DNA of 64,000 bases from Herbidospora daliensis (lineage in GTDB: Bacteria; Actinomycetota; Actinomycetes; Streptosporangiales; Streptosporangiaceae): NCBI RefSeq assembly GCF_001570585.1, contig NZ_BBXF01000007.1, positions 1 through 64,000 on the forward strand, written 5' to 3'. The position numbers were made by a program, and so were the translations under genes. The notes beneath the pieces are model-generated. The model was not told the origin of the DNA and did no database searches. It saw nothing but the letters and a program-made list of their open reading frames with translations. This document shows, piece by piece, positions 47,601-54,744 of the stretch (positions are counted from its first letter, which is position 1; each line of letters opens with the position of its first letter).

Positions 47601-47690
47601 CAGTGGGGCGACCGGCTCGCGGTCGAGGCGCTGCTGCGCGATCCCGATCGGGTGCCGCTGCTGCTGGCCGAGGCCGACCTCGACGGCTGA
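44601..47690 (+). CDS. Sacsin-like GHKL ATPase-domain protein
   Basis: A large cytosolic protein of 1029 aa. The N-terminal domain (about 20-200) is of the Hsp90/sacsin GHKL type. The N-box is RLIVELAQNAADAALRAG (Asn binds Mg-ATP), the G1-type motif LEAANTGGPLD, and the G2-type motif GRFGVGFAAVVSVSDEP. The remaining 800 residues are helical, very acidic and rich in Leu, Asp and Pro, without a recognised domain. Comparable proteins in actinobacteria carry only the name sacsin N-terminal ATPase-like. ATG at 44601 follows GGAAG. It is followed 12 nt later by a methyltransferase gene. Confidence 0.87.
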   Translation: MNDFFGTTRMRENVLAAWTASPARFREDANAEEDFALGGYRDRLIVELAQNAADAALRAGVPGRLRLTLREGVLEAANTGGPLDAAGVEGLSTLRVSGKRDEAGAAGRFGVGFAAVVSVSDEPAVASRATGGVRWSRSLTTELVAAVPELERELAGREGHVPLLRLPFPAELTVPEGFDSVVRLPLRNAAAEDAVRRMLEETSPALPLVMPALSAIDIEVDGVWRSVTAAGWHVVEASGEFTPEQVGDLFADRPTEERARPFWQVRWAVPIAGAVAHGQARAWGDQARRDGEALPLPKDVPSSVHAPTPSDEPLDLPALLIATFPLATDRRHVATGPLTDFLVRRSAEVYCDLLRSLPRTPRLLDLVPQVLAKGELDAAIRGEILALLPDLPLLPAISAPEEPAERYAEVVNARRAADGLAPLSFADDEELVIAGRDARVVAGPGEFLTMIADMVPGLLPAGWPVRHHALPGLAIRRVELADVIDMLTGDAVKDRDPAWWRALYQVLPADDLEAVGAVAVPLADGRLVRGARGTLILTDGEKALDAALLAPLGLRIVHHDAAHPLLLRLGAAEATPRTVLDDPLTHAAVTESAGSADPEPVAQAVLALVDAAGLTAGEAPWLAALALRGADGEVYAAGDLLLEGGDLAKLIDQEAPFAAPDLVEKFGSRVLAAAGVLDGFAVVNDADVVLDPDDCDHDLDREDEWLDAILDLLPELDVPPVAREFTAIRDLEYVADWAAALPLLARPPLRAALQPMRVFAGGEVHEVPSYTGWWLAHHPVIDGKPPTSLRLPSADPLLFGLYADAPPVADESALTMIGVRSTLADLLASHGGPEELLDLMADAARPVDRAQLRALWKALAEVGPERVSPPAAIRAVQNGEIVVADVDGELEPVVVEAPDLLALVADRPLVLVGFDQAEALSEVLDLPLVGEVVTGDVTSSGEETPVPPQVRRLLPGAPGSYMKHEELLVDGRPVPWRFFEGRVHASGVEGLARGLAWAAGQWGDRLAVEALLRDPDRVPLLLAEADLDG

Positions 47691-47702
47691 AACACTGAAA
47701 AG

Positions 47703-48443
47703 GTGGAACGTCACCTGATCAGTCACATCGCGCACACCGACCACCCGATCGCCGCCCCGGTGAGCGGCCAGACGATCACGCGGATCCTGCGCCGGGCCAA
47801 GCTCGGCGCCCAGCCGCGTGTGCTCGACCTCGGCTGCGGCCACGGCGTCTGGACGCTCCGCGCGCTCGCCATGCACGAAGACGCCACCGCCGACGCGGTC
47901 GACCTGCACCGCGAGGGCCTGGAGTCGTGCCGGATCATGGCCGAGCGGCAGGGCCTCGACCACCAGCTCACCCTGCACCACACGTCGGCGACCGACTACA
48001 AGAACGGCCTCTACGACCTGGTCATGTGCGTCGGCGCGACGCACGCCTACGGCGGCCTGGTCGAGACCGCCAATGCGCTCAAGGAGCACCTGAAGCCGCG
48101 CGGCCTGGCGCTGATCGGCGAGGGCTTCTGGGAGGTGCCGCCGAACGCCGAGACGCTGATCACGCTGGGCGCCGAACCAGGGGAGTACGCCGACCTGGCC
48201 GGCACGGTCGAGCGCGCCGAGAGCGCGGGCTACGCGACGGTCTACGCCTACACCAGCGAACTGTCGGAGTGGGACGACTACGAGTGGTCGTGGACCGGCA
48301 GCCTGCTGCGGTGGGCGGCCGACCACCCGGGCCCCGACGGCGACACGGCGCGGGCGGCGGCGCTGGCCCACCGCGACATGTGGCTCAAGGGCTACCGGGG
48401 GGTGCTGGGTTTCGTGACGCTTCTGCTGAAGCGGACGTCCTGA
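47703..48443 (+). CDS. SAM-dependent methyltransferase (class I)
   Basis: A 246-aa Rossmann-fold methyltransferase. Motif I is RVLDLGCGHGVWTLRAL. The acidic residue of motif II is in ADAVDLHREGLE, and the motif IV region is YDLVMCVGATHAYGG. GLALIGEGFWEVPPN replaces the usual post-motif. The substrate is unknown. The GTG at 47703 is preceded only by AAAAG, and the gene is 12 nt after the sacsin-like gene. Its 3' end overlaps the convergent DUF2530 gene by 59 nt. Confidence 0.88.
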   Translation: MERHLISHIAHTDHPIAAPVSGQTITRILRRAKLGAQPRVLDLGCGHGVWTLRALAMHEDATADAVDLHREGLESCRIMAERQGLDHQLTLHHTSATDYKNGLYDLVMCVGATHAYGGLVETANALKEHLKPRGLALIGEGFWEVPPNAETLITLGAEPGEYADLAGTVERAESAGYATVYAYTSELSEWDDYEWSWTGSLLRWAADHPGPDGDTARAAALAHRDMWLKGYRGVLGFVTLLLKRTS

Positions 48444-48648
48444 CCTTCCGGTCGCGCCGCCGGACGAACCAGAGCCCGAAGAAGCCCATGCCGATCCCGG
48501 CCACGCAGGTCCACGAATACCAGCTCTGGTCGGGCCGGACGATCAGCAAGACGATGAGGGCGATCGCCCACAGGACGATGCCGACCGTGATCGTGGCGGA
48601 GTCGTTGGTCTTGAGGGGCTCTGGATCGGGCCGCCGCTGCTGGGTCAC
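48385..48648 (-). CDS. DUF2530 small membrane protein
   Basis: An 87-aa protein with two transmembrane segments (ATITVGIVLWAIALIVLLIV and WTCVAGIGMGFFGLWFVRRR), matching actinobacterial DUF2530. These genes commonly lie next to NCS2 purine permeases, as here, on the opposite strand; the role is unknown. The C-terminus is basic and Pro-rich. ATG at 48648 has no strong ribosome site. Confidence 0.82.
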   Translation of the reverse strand: MTQQRRPDPEPLKTNDSATITVGIVLWAIALIVLLIVRPDQSWYSWTCVAGIGMGFFGLWFVRRRDRKVRTSASAEASRNPAPPGSP

Positions 48649-48784
48649 CCTGTCACCCTAAATCCGGCAGGTCACAGATGGCCCACGTGAGGTTCGACGC
48701 GGGTCGCGTACGAAAGCGCAACGAAAAAGTCACGTCGGCGACCTGGGTCTTTTCCCTGGTGGTAAGGGGTGTCACTCTGCGCGG

Positions 48785-50257
48785 GTGAGTGACGTCAAAA
48801 CCCCCCAAAGCAGTAGTTTCCTCGACACCTACTTCAAGATTTCGGCTCGGGGCTCGTCGGTCGGCGCGGAGGTCCGTGGTGGTCTGGCCACGTTCTTCAC
48901 GATGGCCTACATCGTCGTGCTCAACCCGATCATCCTGGGCTTCGTCCAGGACGCCGACGGCCAGTTCCTCGGTGACGGATCGGCTCCGAACCTGTCGCTG
49001 ATCGCCGTCGCGACGGCGCTGGTGGCCGGCCTGCTGACCATTCTGATGGGCGTGGTGGCGAACGTGCCCTTCGCCCTGGCGGCGGGTTTGGGCCTCAACG
49101 CGTTCGTCGCCTACGGCATCGCCTCCCAGGTCTCCTGGGAGGACGCCATGGGCCTGGTGGTCCTGGAGGGCCTGGTCATCCTGGTCCTGGTGCTGACCGG
49201 GTTCCGGACGGCCGTCTTCCACGCCATCCCGGCCAGCCTGAAGACCGCGATCTCGGTGGGCATCGGCCTGTTCATCGCGCTCATCGGCTTCGTGGACGCC
49301 GGATTCGTGCGCAAGACGGCCGCCCCCGCGCCGCCCCTGGAGCTCGGCATCGGCGGCGGCCTGACCTCGTGGCCGATCCTGGTCTTCGTGGTCGGCCTGC
49401 TCGGCACCGTCCTGCTGGTGGCCCGCAAGGTGAAGGGCGCGATCCTGATCGGCATCGTCGGCGCGACGATCTTCGCGATCGTCGTCCAGGCGATCGGGAA
49501 CATCGGCCCGGCCGTCGACGGTGACAAGACCAACCCGCAGGGCTTCGGCCTCAACGTGCCCGCGCTGCCGGGGCTCGACCAGATCTTCGCGCTGCCCGAC
49601 TTCTCGCTGATCGGCCAGTTCAGCCTGTTCGGGGCGTTCACCAAGCTGTCGGTCGTGCTGGCCGTGCTGCTGGTGTTCACGCTGCTGATCACCGACTTCT
49701 TCGACACGATGGGCACCATCGTGGGCGTCGGCAAGCAGGCGAACCTGGTGCAGGCCGACGGCACGCTGCCGAAGACCAAGGAGATCCTGCTGGTCGACTC
49801 GATCGCGGCCGCCGCCGGCGGCGCGGCGTCTGTGTCGTCGAACACGACCTACATCGAGTCGGCCTCGGGCGTCGGCGAGGGCGCGCGGACCGGGCTCGCC
49901 TCGGTGGTGACCGGTCTGCTGTTCCTCGCGTCGATGTTCCTCGCGCCGCTGGTCAACATCATCCCGTACGAGGCCGCGGCGCCCGCGCTGGTGGTCGTCG
50001 GCTTCCTGATGATGACCTCGATCCGGGAGATCGACTTCACCGACCTGGAGATCGCGATCCCGGCGTTCTTCACGATCGTGCTGATGCCGTTCACCTACTC
50101 GATCGCCAACGGCATCGGGGCGGGCTTCATCACGTTCGTGCTGATCAAGGCGGTGAAGGGCAAGACGTCCGAGGTGCACCCGCTCATGTGGCTGGTGGCC
50201 GTGCTGTTCACGATCTACTTCGCGCTCGGCCCGATCAAGATCCTCTTCGGCTTCTGA
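48785..50257 (+). CDS. NCS2-family purine permease (AzgA type)
   Basis: A 490-aa membrane transporter for adenine, guanine or hypoxanthine with proton symport. About 12-14 transmembrane segments. The AzgA-type signatures GGLATFFTMAYIVVLNPIIL, GLGLNAFVAYGIA and TDFFDTMGTIVGVGKQANLV followed by SSNTTYIESASGVGEGARTG are clear. The substrate site is inferred from the family. The GTG at 48785 has no strong ribosome site. Its stop codon lies inside the TGAAACTTTCA palindrome at 50255. Confidence 0.93.
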   Translation: MSDVKTPQSSSFLDTYFKISARGSSVGAEVRGGLATFFTMAYIVVLNPIILGFVQDADGQFLGDGSAPNLSLIAVATALVAGLLTILMGVVANVPFALAAGLGLNAFVAYGIASQVSWEDAMGLVVLEGLVILVLVLTGFRTAVFHAIPASLKTAISVGIGLFIALIGFVDAGFVRKTAAPAPPLELGIGGGLTSWPILVFVVGLLGTVLLVARKVKGAILIGIVGATIFAIVVQAIGNIGPAVDGDKTNPQGFGLNVPALPGLDQIFALPDFSLIGQFSLFGAFTKLSVVLAVLLVFTLLITDFFDTMGTIVGVGKQANLVQADGTLPKTKEILLVDSIAAAAGGAASVSSNTTYIESASGVGEGARTGLASVVTGLLFLASMFLAPLVNIIPYEAAAPALVVVGFLMMTSIREIDFTDLEIAIPAFFTIVLMPFTYSIANGIGAGFITFVLIKAVKGKTSEVHPLMWLVAVLFTIYFALGPIKILFGF

Positions 50258-50265
50258 AACTTTCA
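50255..50265. promoter_or_regulatory. GAAAC/TTTC palindrome (candidate operator)
   Basis: TGAAACTTTCA is a perfect 5-1-5 palindrome that includes the permease stop codon, 138 nt upstream of the xylanase start. GAAA-N-TTTC palindromes are described as regulator sites of actinobacterial xylan-utilisation genes. The same core reappears before the CBM2 sugar dehydrogenase at 54606. Confidence 0.45.
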
Positions 50266-50325
50266 ACTATTTGCCGATAGATTGCCGGATCTCCGCAGGA
50301 CCACCCGTGTCGCGCGGCTGGTGCA

Positions 50326-50355
50326 TTGACCGTATTTTGCGGCCAATTCTAGCCT
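50326..50355 (+). promoter_or_regulatory. Probable xylanase promoter
   Basis: TTGACC (50326-50331), 18-nt spacer, TAGCCT (50350-50355). It is flanked by a 10-bp inverted repeat (50304-50313 with 50361-50370). The expected start point near 50362 leaves a 40-nt leader containing the next palindrome and the ribosome site. Confidence 0.6.
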
Positions 50356-50375
50356 TCCGTGCGACACGGGAGTTA

Positions 50376-50389
50376 CCGAAAGGTTTCGG
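50376..50389. promoter_or_regulatory. CCGAAA-N2-TTTCGG palindrome (candidate repressor site)
   Basis: A perfect 6-2-6 palindrome in the xylanase leader, between the likely transcription start and the AGGAG at 50393. Its place suggests a repressor block to transcription. It resembles CGAA-N-TTCG operators of xylan genes in streptomycetes. Confidence 0.6.
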
Positions 50390-50402
50390 AACAGGAGATC
50401 CA

Positions 50403-52343
50403 GTGCGTACCTCTAAATGGCGATCTCTGATGGCGGCGGCCTGCGCCCTCGCCACGGCCGCCGCGACAGTGCTCGTCGCCACGCCGGCTTCGGCCAGCGC
50501 GGCGCTGCGGGTGCACGCCCAGGCGCGCGGCAAGTTCATCGGCACCGCGCTGGCGACCTCGCCGCTGGCCAACGAGACGGCCTACCGGAACATCGCCGGG
50601 AGCGAGTTCAACCAGATCACGGCCGAGAACGCGATGAAGTGGAGTGACACCGAGCCGAACGACAACCAGTACACGTTCTCCGGCGCCGACCAGATCGTCA
50701 ACTTCGCCACCGCGAACAACCAGCAGGTGCACGGCCACACCCTCGTCTGGCACAACCAGACGCCGGGCTGGGTCCAGGGCCTGTCGGCCACCAACATGCG
50801 CAACGCGATGAACGAGCACATCGCGACGGTCGTCGGCCGCTACGCCAACAACCCCGCGGTCGTCTCGTGGGACGTGGTGAACGAGGTCTTCGAGGAGAAC
50901 GGCAGCTTCCGCTCCTCGTTCTGGTACAACACGCTGGGCTCCAGCTTCATCGCCGACGCCTTCCGCGCCGCCCGCGCCGCCGACAGCGACGCGCGCCTGT
51001 GCATCAACGACTACAACGTCGAGGGCATCAACGCCAAGAGCACCGCGATGTACAACCTGGTCTCGCAGCTGCGGTCGCAGGGCGTGCCGGTCGACTGCGT
51101 GGGCTTCCAGTCCCACCTGTCCACCCAGTACGGCTTCCCGAACGACCTCCAGCAGAACCTCCAGCGGTTCGCGAACCTCGGCGTCCAGGTCAGGATCACC
51201 GAGCTCGACGTCCGCATCCAGGGCTCGCGCACCTCGGCCAAGGACACCCAGCAGGCGACCTACTACACCAACGTGGTGAACGCCTGTCTGGCCGTCACGG
51301 CCTGCGCCGGCGTGACCATCTGGGGCTTCACGGACAAGTACTCGTGGGTCCCGGACACCTTCCCGGGTGAGGGCTCCGCGCTGATCTACGACAACAACTA
51401 CTCGCAGAAGCCGTCGTACACGGCGGTCCACAACGCCCTCGACAACGGCACTCCGAGCGACACCACCGCACCTTCGACACCGGGCGCCCCGACCGCGTCC
51501 AGCGTCACCTCGTCGGGCGCCTCGTTGTCGTGGACGGCCTCGACCGACTCGGGCGGCTCCGGTCTGGCCGGATACAACGTGTACAACTCCTCCGGTACGC
51601 AGATCGCGACGTCCACCACCAACTCGGTGACCCTGACGGGGCTGTCGGCCAACACGGCCTACACGGTCTACGTCCGGGCGCGTGACGGCGCGGGCAACCT
51701 CTCGGGGAACTCGACCTCGGTCACCTTCACCACCACGGGCGGCAGCAGCGACACCACCGCCCCCACCACCCCCGGCACCCCCACCGCTTCCAGCATCACC
51801 TCGTCGGGCGCCAGCCTGTCGTGGACCGCGTCGACCGACTCGGGCGGCTCGGGCCTGGCCGGGTACAACGTCTACAACTCCTCCGGTACGCAGATCGCGA
51901 CGTCCACGACGAACTCGGTGACCCTGACCGGGTTGTCGGCCTCGACGGCGTACACGGTCTACGTCCGGGCGCGTGACGGCGCGGGCAACCTGTCGTCGAA
52001 CTCGACGTCGGTGACCTTCACCACCACGGGCGGCACCTCGGGCGGCTGCTCGGCCACGGCCACCATCCAGACCCAGTGGGGCGGCGGCTACGTCGTCCAG
52101 CCGGTGACCGTGACCAACGGCAGCTCCGCCCGCACCTCGTGGACGGTGACCTTCACGCTGCCCTCCGGCCACACCCTCGTCGGCTCCTGGAACGCCACCC
52201 TCACGGTGTCCGGGAACACGGTGACGGCCCGCAACGCCAACTACAACGGCAACCTCGGCTCCGGCGCGAGCACGACGTTCGGCTTCCAGGTGGCGCGTCC
52301 CAGCAGCGACACCTCGACGGCGTCGGGTTACACCTGCGCCTGA
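50403..52343 (+). CDS. Secreted endo-1,4-beta-xylanase GH10-FN3-FN3-CBM2
   Basis: A 646-aa exported enzyme. Signal peptide 1-34 (MRTSKWRSLMAAACALATAA). GH10 TIM barrel about 35-350: acid/base Glu161 in WDVVNEVFEE, nucleophile Glu267 in ITELDVRIQG, with NAMKWSDTEP, HGHTLVWHNQTPGW and TIWGFTDKYSW lining the site. Two FN3 modules (354-447, 448-542) are near-identical tandem copies. CBM2 at about 545-646 (GGCSATATIQTQWGGGYVVQ to SGYTCA) binds cellulose or xylan through surface tryptophans and is closed by a disulfide. The GTG follows AGGAG at 5 nt. It cuts beta-1,4-xylan outside the cell. Regulation is by the palindromes above. Confidence 0.96.
   Translation: MRTSKWRSLMAAACALATAAATVLVATPASASAALRVHAQARGKFIGTALATSPLANETAYRNIAGSEFNQITAENAMKWSDTEPNDNQYTFSGADQIVNFATANNQQVHGHTLVWHNQTPGWVQGLSATNMRNAMNEHIATVVGRYANNPAVVSWDVVNEVFEENGSFRSSFWYNTLGSSFIADAFRAARAADSDARLCINDYNVEGINAKSTAMYNLVSQLRSQGVPVDCVGFQSHLSTQYGFPNDLQQNLQRFANLGVQVRITELDVRIQGSRTSAKDTQQATYYTNVVNACLAVTACAGVTIWGFTDKYSWVPDTFPGEGSALIYDNNYSQKPSYTAVHNALDNGTPSDTTAPSTPGAPTASSVTSSGASLSWTASTDSGGSGLAGYNVYNSSGTQIATSTTNSVTLTGLSANTAYTVYVRARDGAGNLSGNSTSVTFTTTGGSSDTTAPTTPGTPTASSITSSGASLSWTASTDSGGSGLAGYNVYNSSGTQIATSTTNSVTLTGLSASTAYTVYVRARDGAGNLSSNSTSVTFTTTGGTSGGCSATATIQTQWGGGYVVQPVTVTNGSSARTSWTVTFTLPSGHTLVGSWNATLTVSGNTVTARNANYNGNLGSGASTTFGFQVARPSSDTSTASGYTCA
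51459..52036 (+). repeat. Tandem duplication encoding two FN3 modules
   Basis: Two direct copies, each about 291 bp (97 codons), start at GACACCACC at 51459 and 51750. The encoded modules differ by only a few residues (for example SSV/SSI, SAN/SAS, LSG/LSS), pointing to a recent in-frame duplication or gene conversion. Confidence 0.9.
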
Positions 52344-52351
52344 TTCTTGAC

Positions 52352-52390
52352 CCGGGCACGGCCTCCATCGGGGGCCGTGCCCGGCCTTTT
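52352..52390 (+). terminator. Xylanase terminator
   Basis: A perfect 12-bp stem (52352-52363 with 52373-52384) followed by CCTTTT, 8 nt after the stop codon. Confidence 0.9.
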
Positions 52391-52454
52391 CGGGGAAGGT
52401 ATCCCTGAGCAGGAATGCCATGGTGTGCCATATAGTTAGCAAAGGTAATGACTC

Positions 52455-52916
52455 ATGCTAACGAATCCTCAGAACACGGATCCGGCTGCGAACCTGCGCA
52501 GCGACGCCGGTCTGGCGTCCGCGCTGCGCGTGTCGCTGGCCCGGCTGACCCGTCGCCTGCGCAAGCAGGCCGTGGGTCACATCCTGACGCCCACGCAGCT
52601 CGCGGCCCTGGCCGCCGTCGAGCGGCACACCACGATGACCCCCGGCGAACTGGCCGAGCACGAGAAGGTGCAGCCGCCTTCGATGACCAGGGTGGTCACC
52701 CATCTGGAGGAACGCGGCCTGCTGGCCCGCTCCCCGCACCCCACCGACCGTCGTCAGGTGACCCTGTCGGTCACCCCGGAGGGCGCCTCGCTGCTGAAGG
52801 AGGAACGCCGCCGCAAGGAGGCCTGGCTGGCCCAGCGCCTCGGCGAGCTGACACCCGAGGAGAAGGCGATCCTGCGCAGGGCCGCCCCCATCCTGGAAAA
52901 GCTCTCCCAAATGTGA
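52455..52916 (+). CDS. MarR-family transcriptional regulator
   Basis: A 153-aa winged helix-turn-helix regulator. LTPTQLAALAAVERHTTMTP precedes GELAEHEKVQPPSMTRVVTH (recognition helix). The wing LARSPHPTDRRQVTLSVTPE carries the DxRQ signature. It overlaps the next gene, an MFS transporter, by 4 nt (ATGTGA), the standard layout in which MarR represses its own efflux operon. ATG at 52455 is 7 nt after AAAGG. Confidence 0.93.
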   Translation: MLTNPQNTDPAANLRSDAGLASALRVSLARLTRRLRKQAVGHILTPTQLAALAAVERHTTMTPGELAEHEKVQPPSMTRVVTHLEERGLLARSPHPTDRRQVTLSVTPEGASLLKEERRRKEAWLAQRLGELTPEEKAILRRAAPILEKLSQM

Positions 52917-54247
52917 GAAGGCTGCGCACCGCGGCCGATCTGGCGAAGTGGACGGGCGCTGGGGCGGTTCGGGAGCCCGGCCCAGCACCGGCCGACGACG
53001 CCTCCGGCATGTTCCGGTCGTTGCGGAACTTCAACTACCGGCTCTTCCTCTCCGGCAGCGTCGTCTCCAACGTCGGCACATGGATGCAGCGCACCGCCCA
53101 GGACTGGCTCGTGCTGAGCCTGACCGGAGGGTCGGGCACCGCGCTCGGCATCACCGTGGCGCTCCAGTTCCTGCCGGTCATGCTGTTCGGCATGTGGGGC
53201 GGCGTGCTCGCCGACCGGTTCCCCAAGCGGCGGCTGCTGATGACCGCCCAGTCCCTCATGGCGGCGCTCGCGCTGGCCATGGGCGTGCTGACCGTCACCG
53301 GCCACGCCGAGGTCTGGCACGTCTACGTGATGGCCTTCACCCTCGGGCTGCTGGCCTGCGTCGAGGTGCCCACCCGGCAGTCGTTCGTGGTCGAGATGGT
53401 CGGCCGCGACGACCTGTCGAACGCCATCGCCCTCAACAGCTCCTCGTTCAACCTGGCCCGCGTGGTCGGCCCGGCCGTCGCCGGGCTCCTGATCAACTGG
53501 CTGGGCGGCACCGGCCCGCTGTTCCTGGTCAACGCCCTCACCTTCGCCTTCACCATCGGCGGCCTGCTGCTGATGCGCACGGCCGAACTGCGCACCCCCG
53601 AGCCGGTCAAACGCGGCAAGGGCCAGGCCAGAGAAGGTCTCCGTTACGTGCTGGGCAACCCCGACCTGCTGCTGCCCGTCCTGATGGTCGGCTTCGTCGC
53701 GGTCTTCGCGCAGAGCTTCTCCACGTCGATCGCGCTCATGGCGACCGAGGTGTTCGACGCGGGGGCGTCGGCGTTCGGGATCGGCAGCAGCGCCTTCGCC
53801 ATCGGAGCCGTCGTCGGAGCCCTCCTGGCCGCCCGGCGGGTCACCCCATCGCGGCGGATCATGGTCGGGGCCGGGGTCGCCTTCGGGGCCGCCCAGATCC
53901 TGGCGGCGGTCACGCCGGCGTACTGGGCCTTCCTGATCGCGCTCGTCCCCGCCGGGCTCGCCATGATCACCGTGCAGACGATGGCGAACTCGACGCTCCA
54001 GCTCGGGGCGTCCAACGAGATGCGCGGACGGGTGATGGGGATCTACGTTCTGGTCTTCACCGCCGGCGCCCCGATCGGCGCCCCGCTGATCGGCTGGATC
54101 GCCGAACTGGCCGGTCCCCGGGTCGGGATCATGGTCTCCGGCCTGCTCAGCCTGACCGGGGTGGCGCTGGCGGTACTCATCACGAGGCTGGTCGCGGCCC
54201 GCAAGGCCATGACCCTGAACCCGGCCGCGGCGACGATCGCGGTCTGA
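52913..54247 (+). CDS. MFS transporter (Bmr/TetA-like efflux)
   Basis: A 444-aa transporter. The GTG at 52913 overlaps the marR stop (GTGA); ATG at 53008 (MFRSLRNFNYRLFLSGSVVS) is an alternative start. About 12 transmembrane segments. Motif A is GMWGGVLADRFPKRRLLMTA. FVVEMVGRDDLSNAIALNSS and VVGPAVAGLLINWLGGTGPL are typical of the enterobactin/macrolide-exporter-like branch. Substrate is unknown; the marR partner suggests export of a small toxic compound. Confidence 0.9.
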   Translation: MRRLRTAADLAKWTGAGAVREPGPAPADDASGMFRSLRNFNYRLFLSGSVVSNVGTWMQRTAQDWLVLSLTGGSGTALGITVALQFLPVMLFGMWGGVLADRFPKRRLLMTAQSLMAALALAMGVLTVTGHAEVWHVYVMAFTLGLLACVEVPTRQSFVVEMVGRDDLSNAIALNSSSFNLARVVGPAVAGLLINWLGGTGPLFLVNALTFAFTIGGLLLMRTAELRTPEPVKRGKGQAREGLRYVLGNPDLLLPVLMVGFVAVFAQSFSTSIALMATEVFDAGASAFGIGSSAFAIGAVVGALLAARRVTPSRRIMVGAGVAFGAAQILAAVTPAYWAFLIALVPAGLAMITVQTMANSTLQLGASNEMRGRVMGIYVLVFTAGAPIGAPLIGWIAELAGPRVGIMVSGLLSLTGVALAVLITRLVAARKAMTLNPAAATIAV

Positions 54248-54266
54248 GGATGGTCAGCGGCACCCC

Positions 54267-54374
54267 ATGGGCTTGGCTAGGCTCGACGCCGTGGAACGTC
54301 CCCGCCGCTGGCTGCTGCCGACCGTACTCGGCCTGCTGATGCTGCTCGTCGTCGTGGGCGCACTGGTCGGATGA
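54267..54374 (+). CDS. Candidate 35-aa (or 27-aa) single-span membrane peptide
   Basis: The frame reads MGLARLDAVERPRRWLLPTV and ends in a hydrophobic run LLMLLVVVGALVG, a basic N-terminus with one transmembrane helix. Starting at the GTG at 54291 gives 27 aa. TAGGCT at 54278-54283 lies 7 nt before that GTG, so a leaderless mRNA is possible. No ribosome site precedes the ATG at 54267. No homologue can be named. Confidence 0.35.
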   Translation: MGLARLDAVERPRRWLLPTVLGLLMLLVVVGALVG

Positions 54375-54744
54375 GTGGGCCTGCTTGACGGCCGCGGGCC
54401 GGGACCGCTCTTGACGCTTGAGCCGCAGGGACTGTGGGGTGCCGACCCGGATCGAGCGTCCATGATCGTGTGTTGTCATCGGGGGCGGCTGGAGCTCCGC
54501 CTGGAAGGGTCAAGTGTGACCCTCCGCACCGCGCCCGGCTTGCGCTGAAGGACGCCTGCACCGGTTGACCGGCGAGGCGCCGTTGACGGCCCGCGCCCGG
54601 GTTGTGAAAGTTTCGCGTCCCAGGGCGAGGACGGGGGTGTAGGCGCAGATCGGCGAGCGGGTGATCCCTCGGTGATTGATCCCGGCGCGATCGGCGCTTT
54701 CGATGGGGACGAGCCGGTAGTCCCGTCCCACCCGGGAGCGTGCG
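54375..54744 (+). other. Upstream region of the CBM2 sugar dehydrogenase
   Basis: No protein gene is convincing here. TGAAAGTTTCG at 54605-54615 contains the GAAA-N-TTTC core seen upstream of the xylanase. TTGACG at 54583-54588 may be a -35 box; the -10 is unclear. The ribosome site GGGAG is at 54734-54738. Confidence 0.5.
54605..54615. promoter_or_regulatory. GAAAG/TTTC palindrome (candidate shared operator)
   Basis: TGAAAGTTTCG has the same GAAA-N-TTTC core as the xylanase palindromes at 50255-50265 and (with two central bases) 50376-50389. It lies 130 nt before the sugar dehydrogenase start. Confidence 0.45.

Noticed and set aside
44550-48371. 1273-aa open frame on - opposite the sacsin-like gene
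   Set aside because: High GC leaves antisense frames open; the translation is Arg/Gly/Val-rich without motifs, while the + frame has the GHKL signatures.
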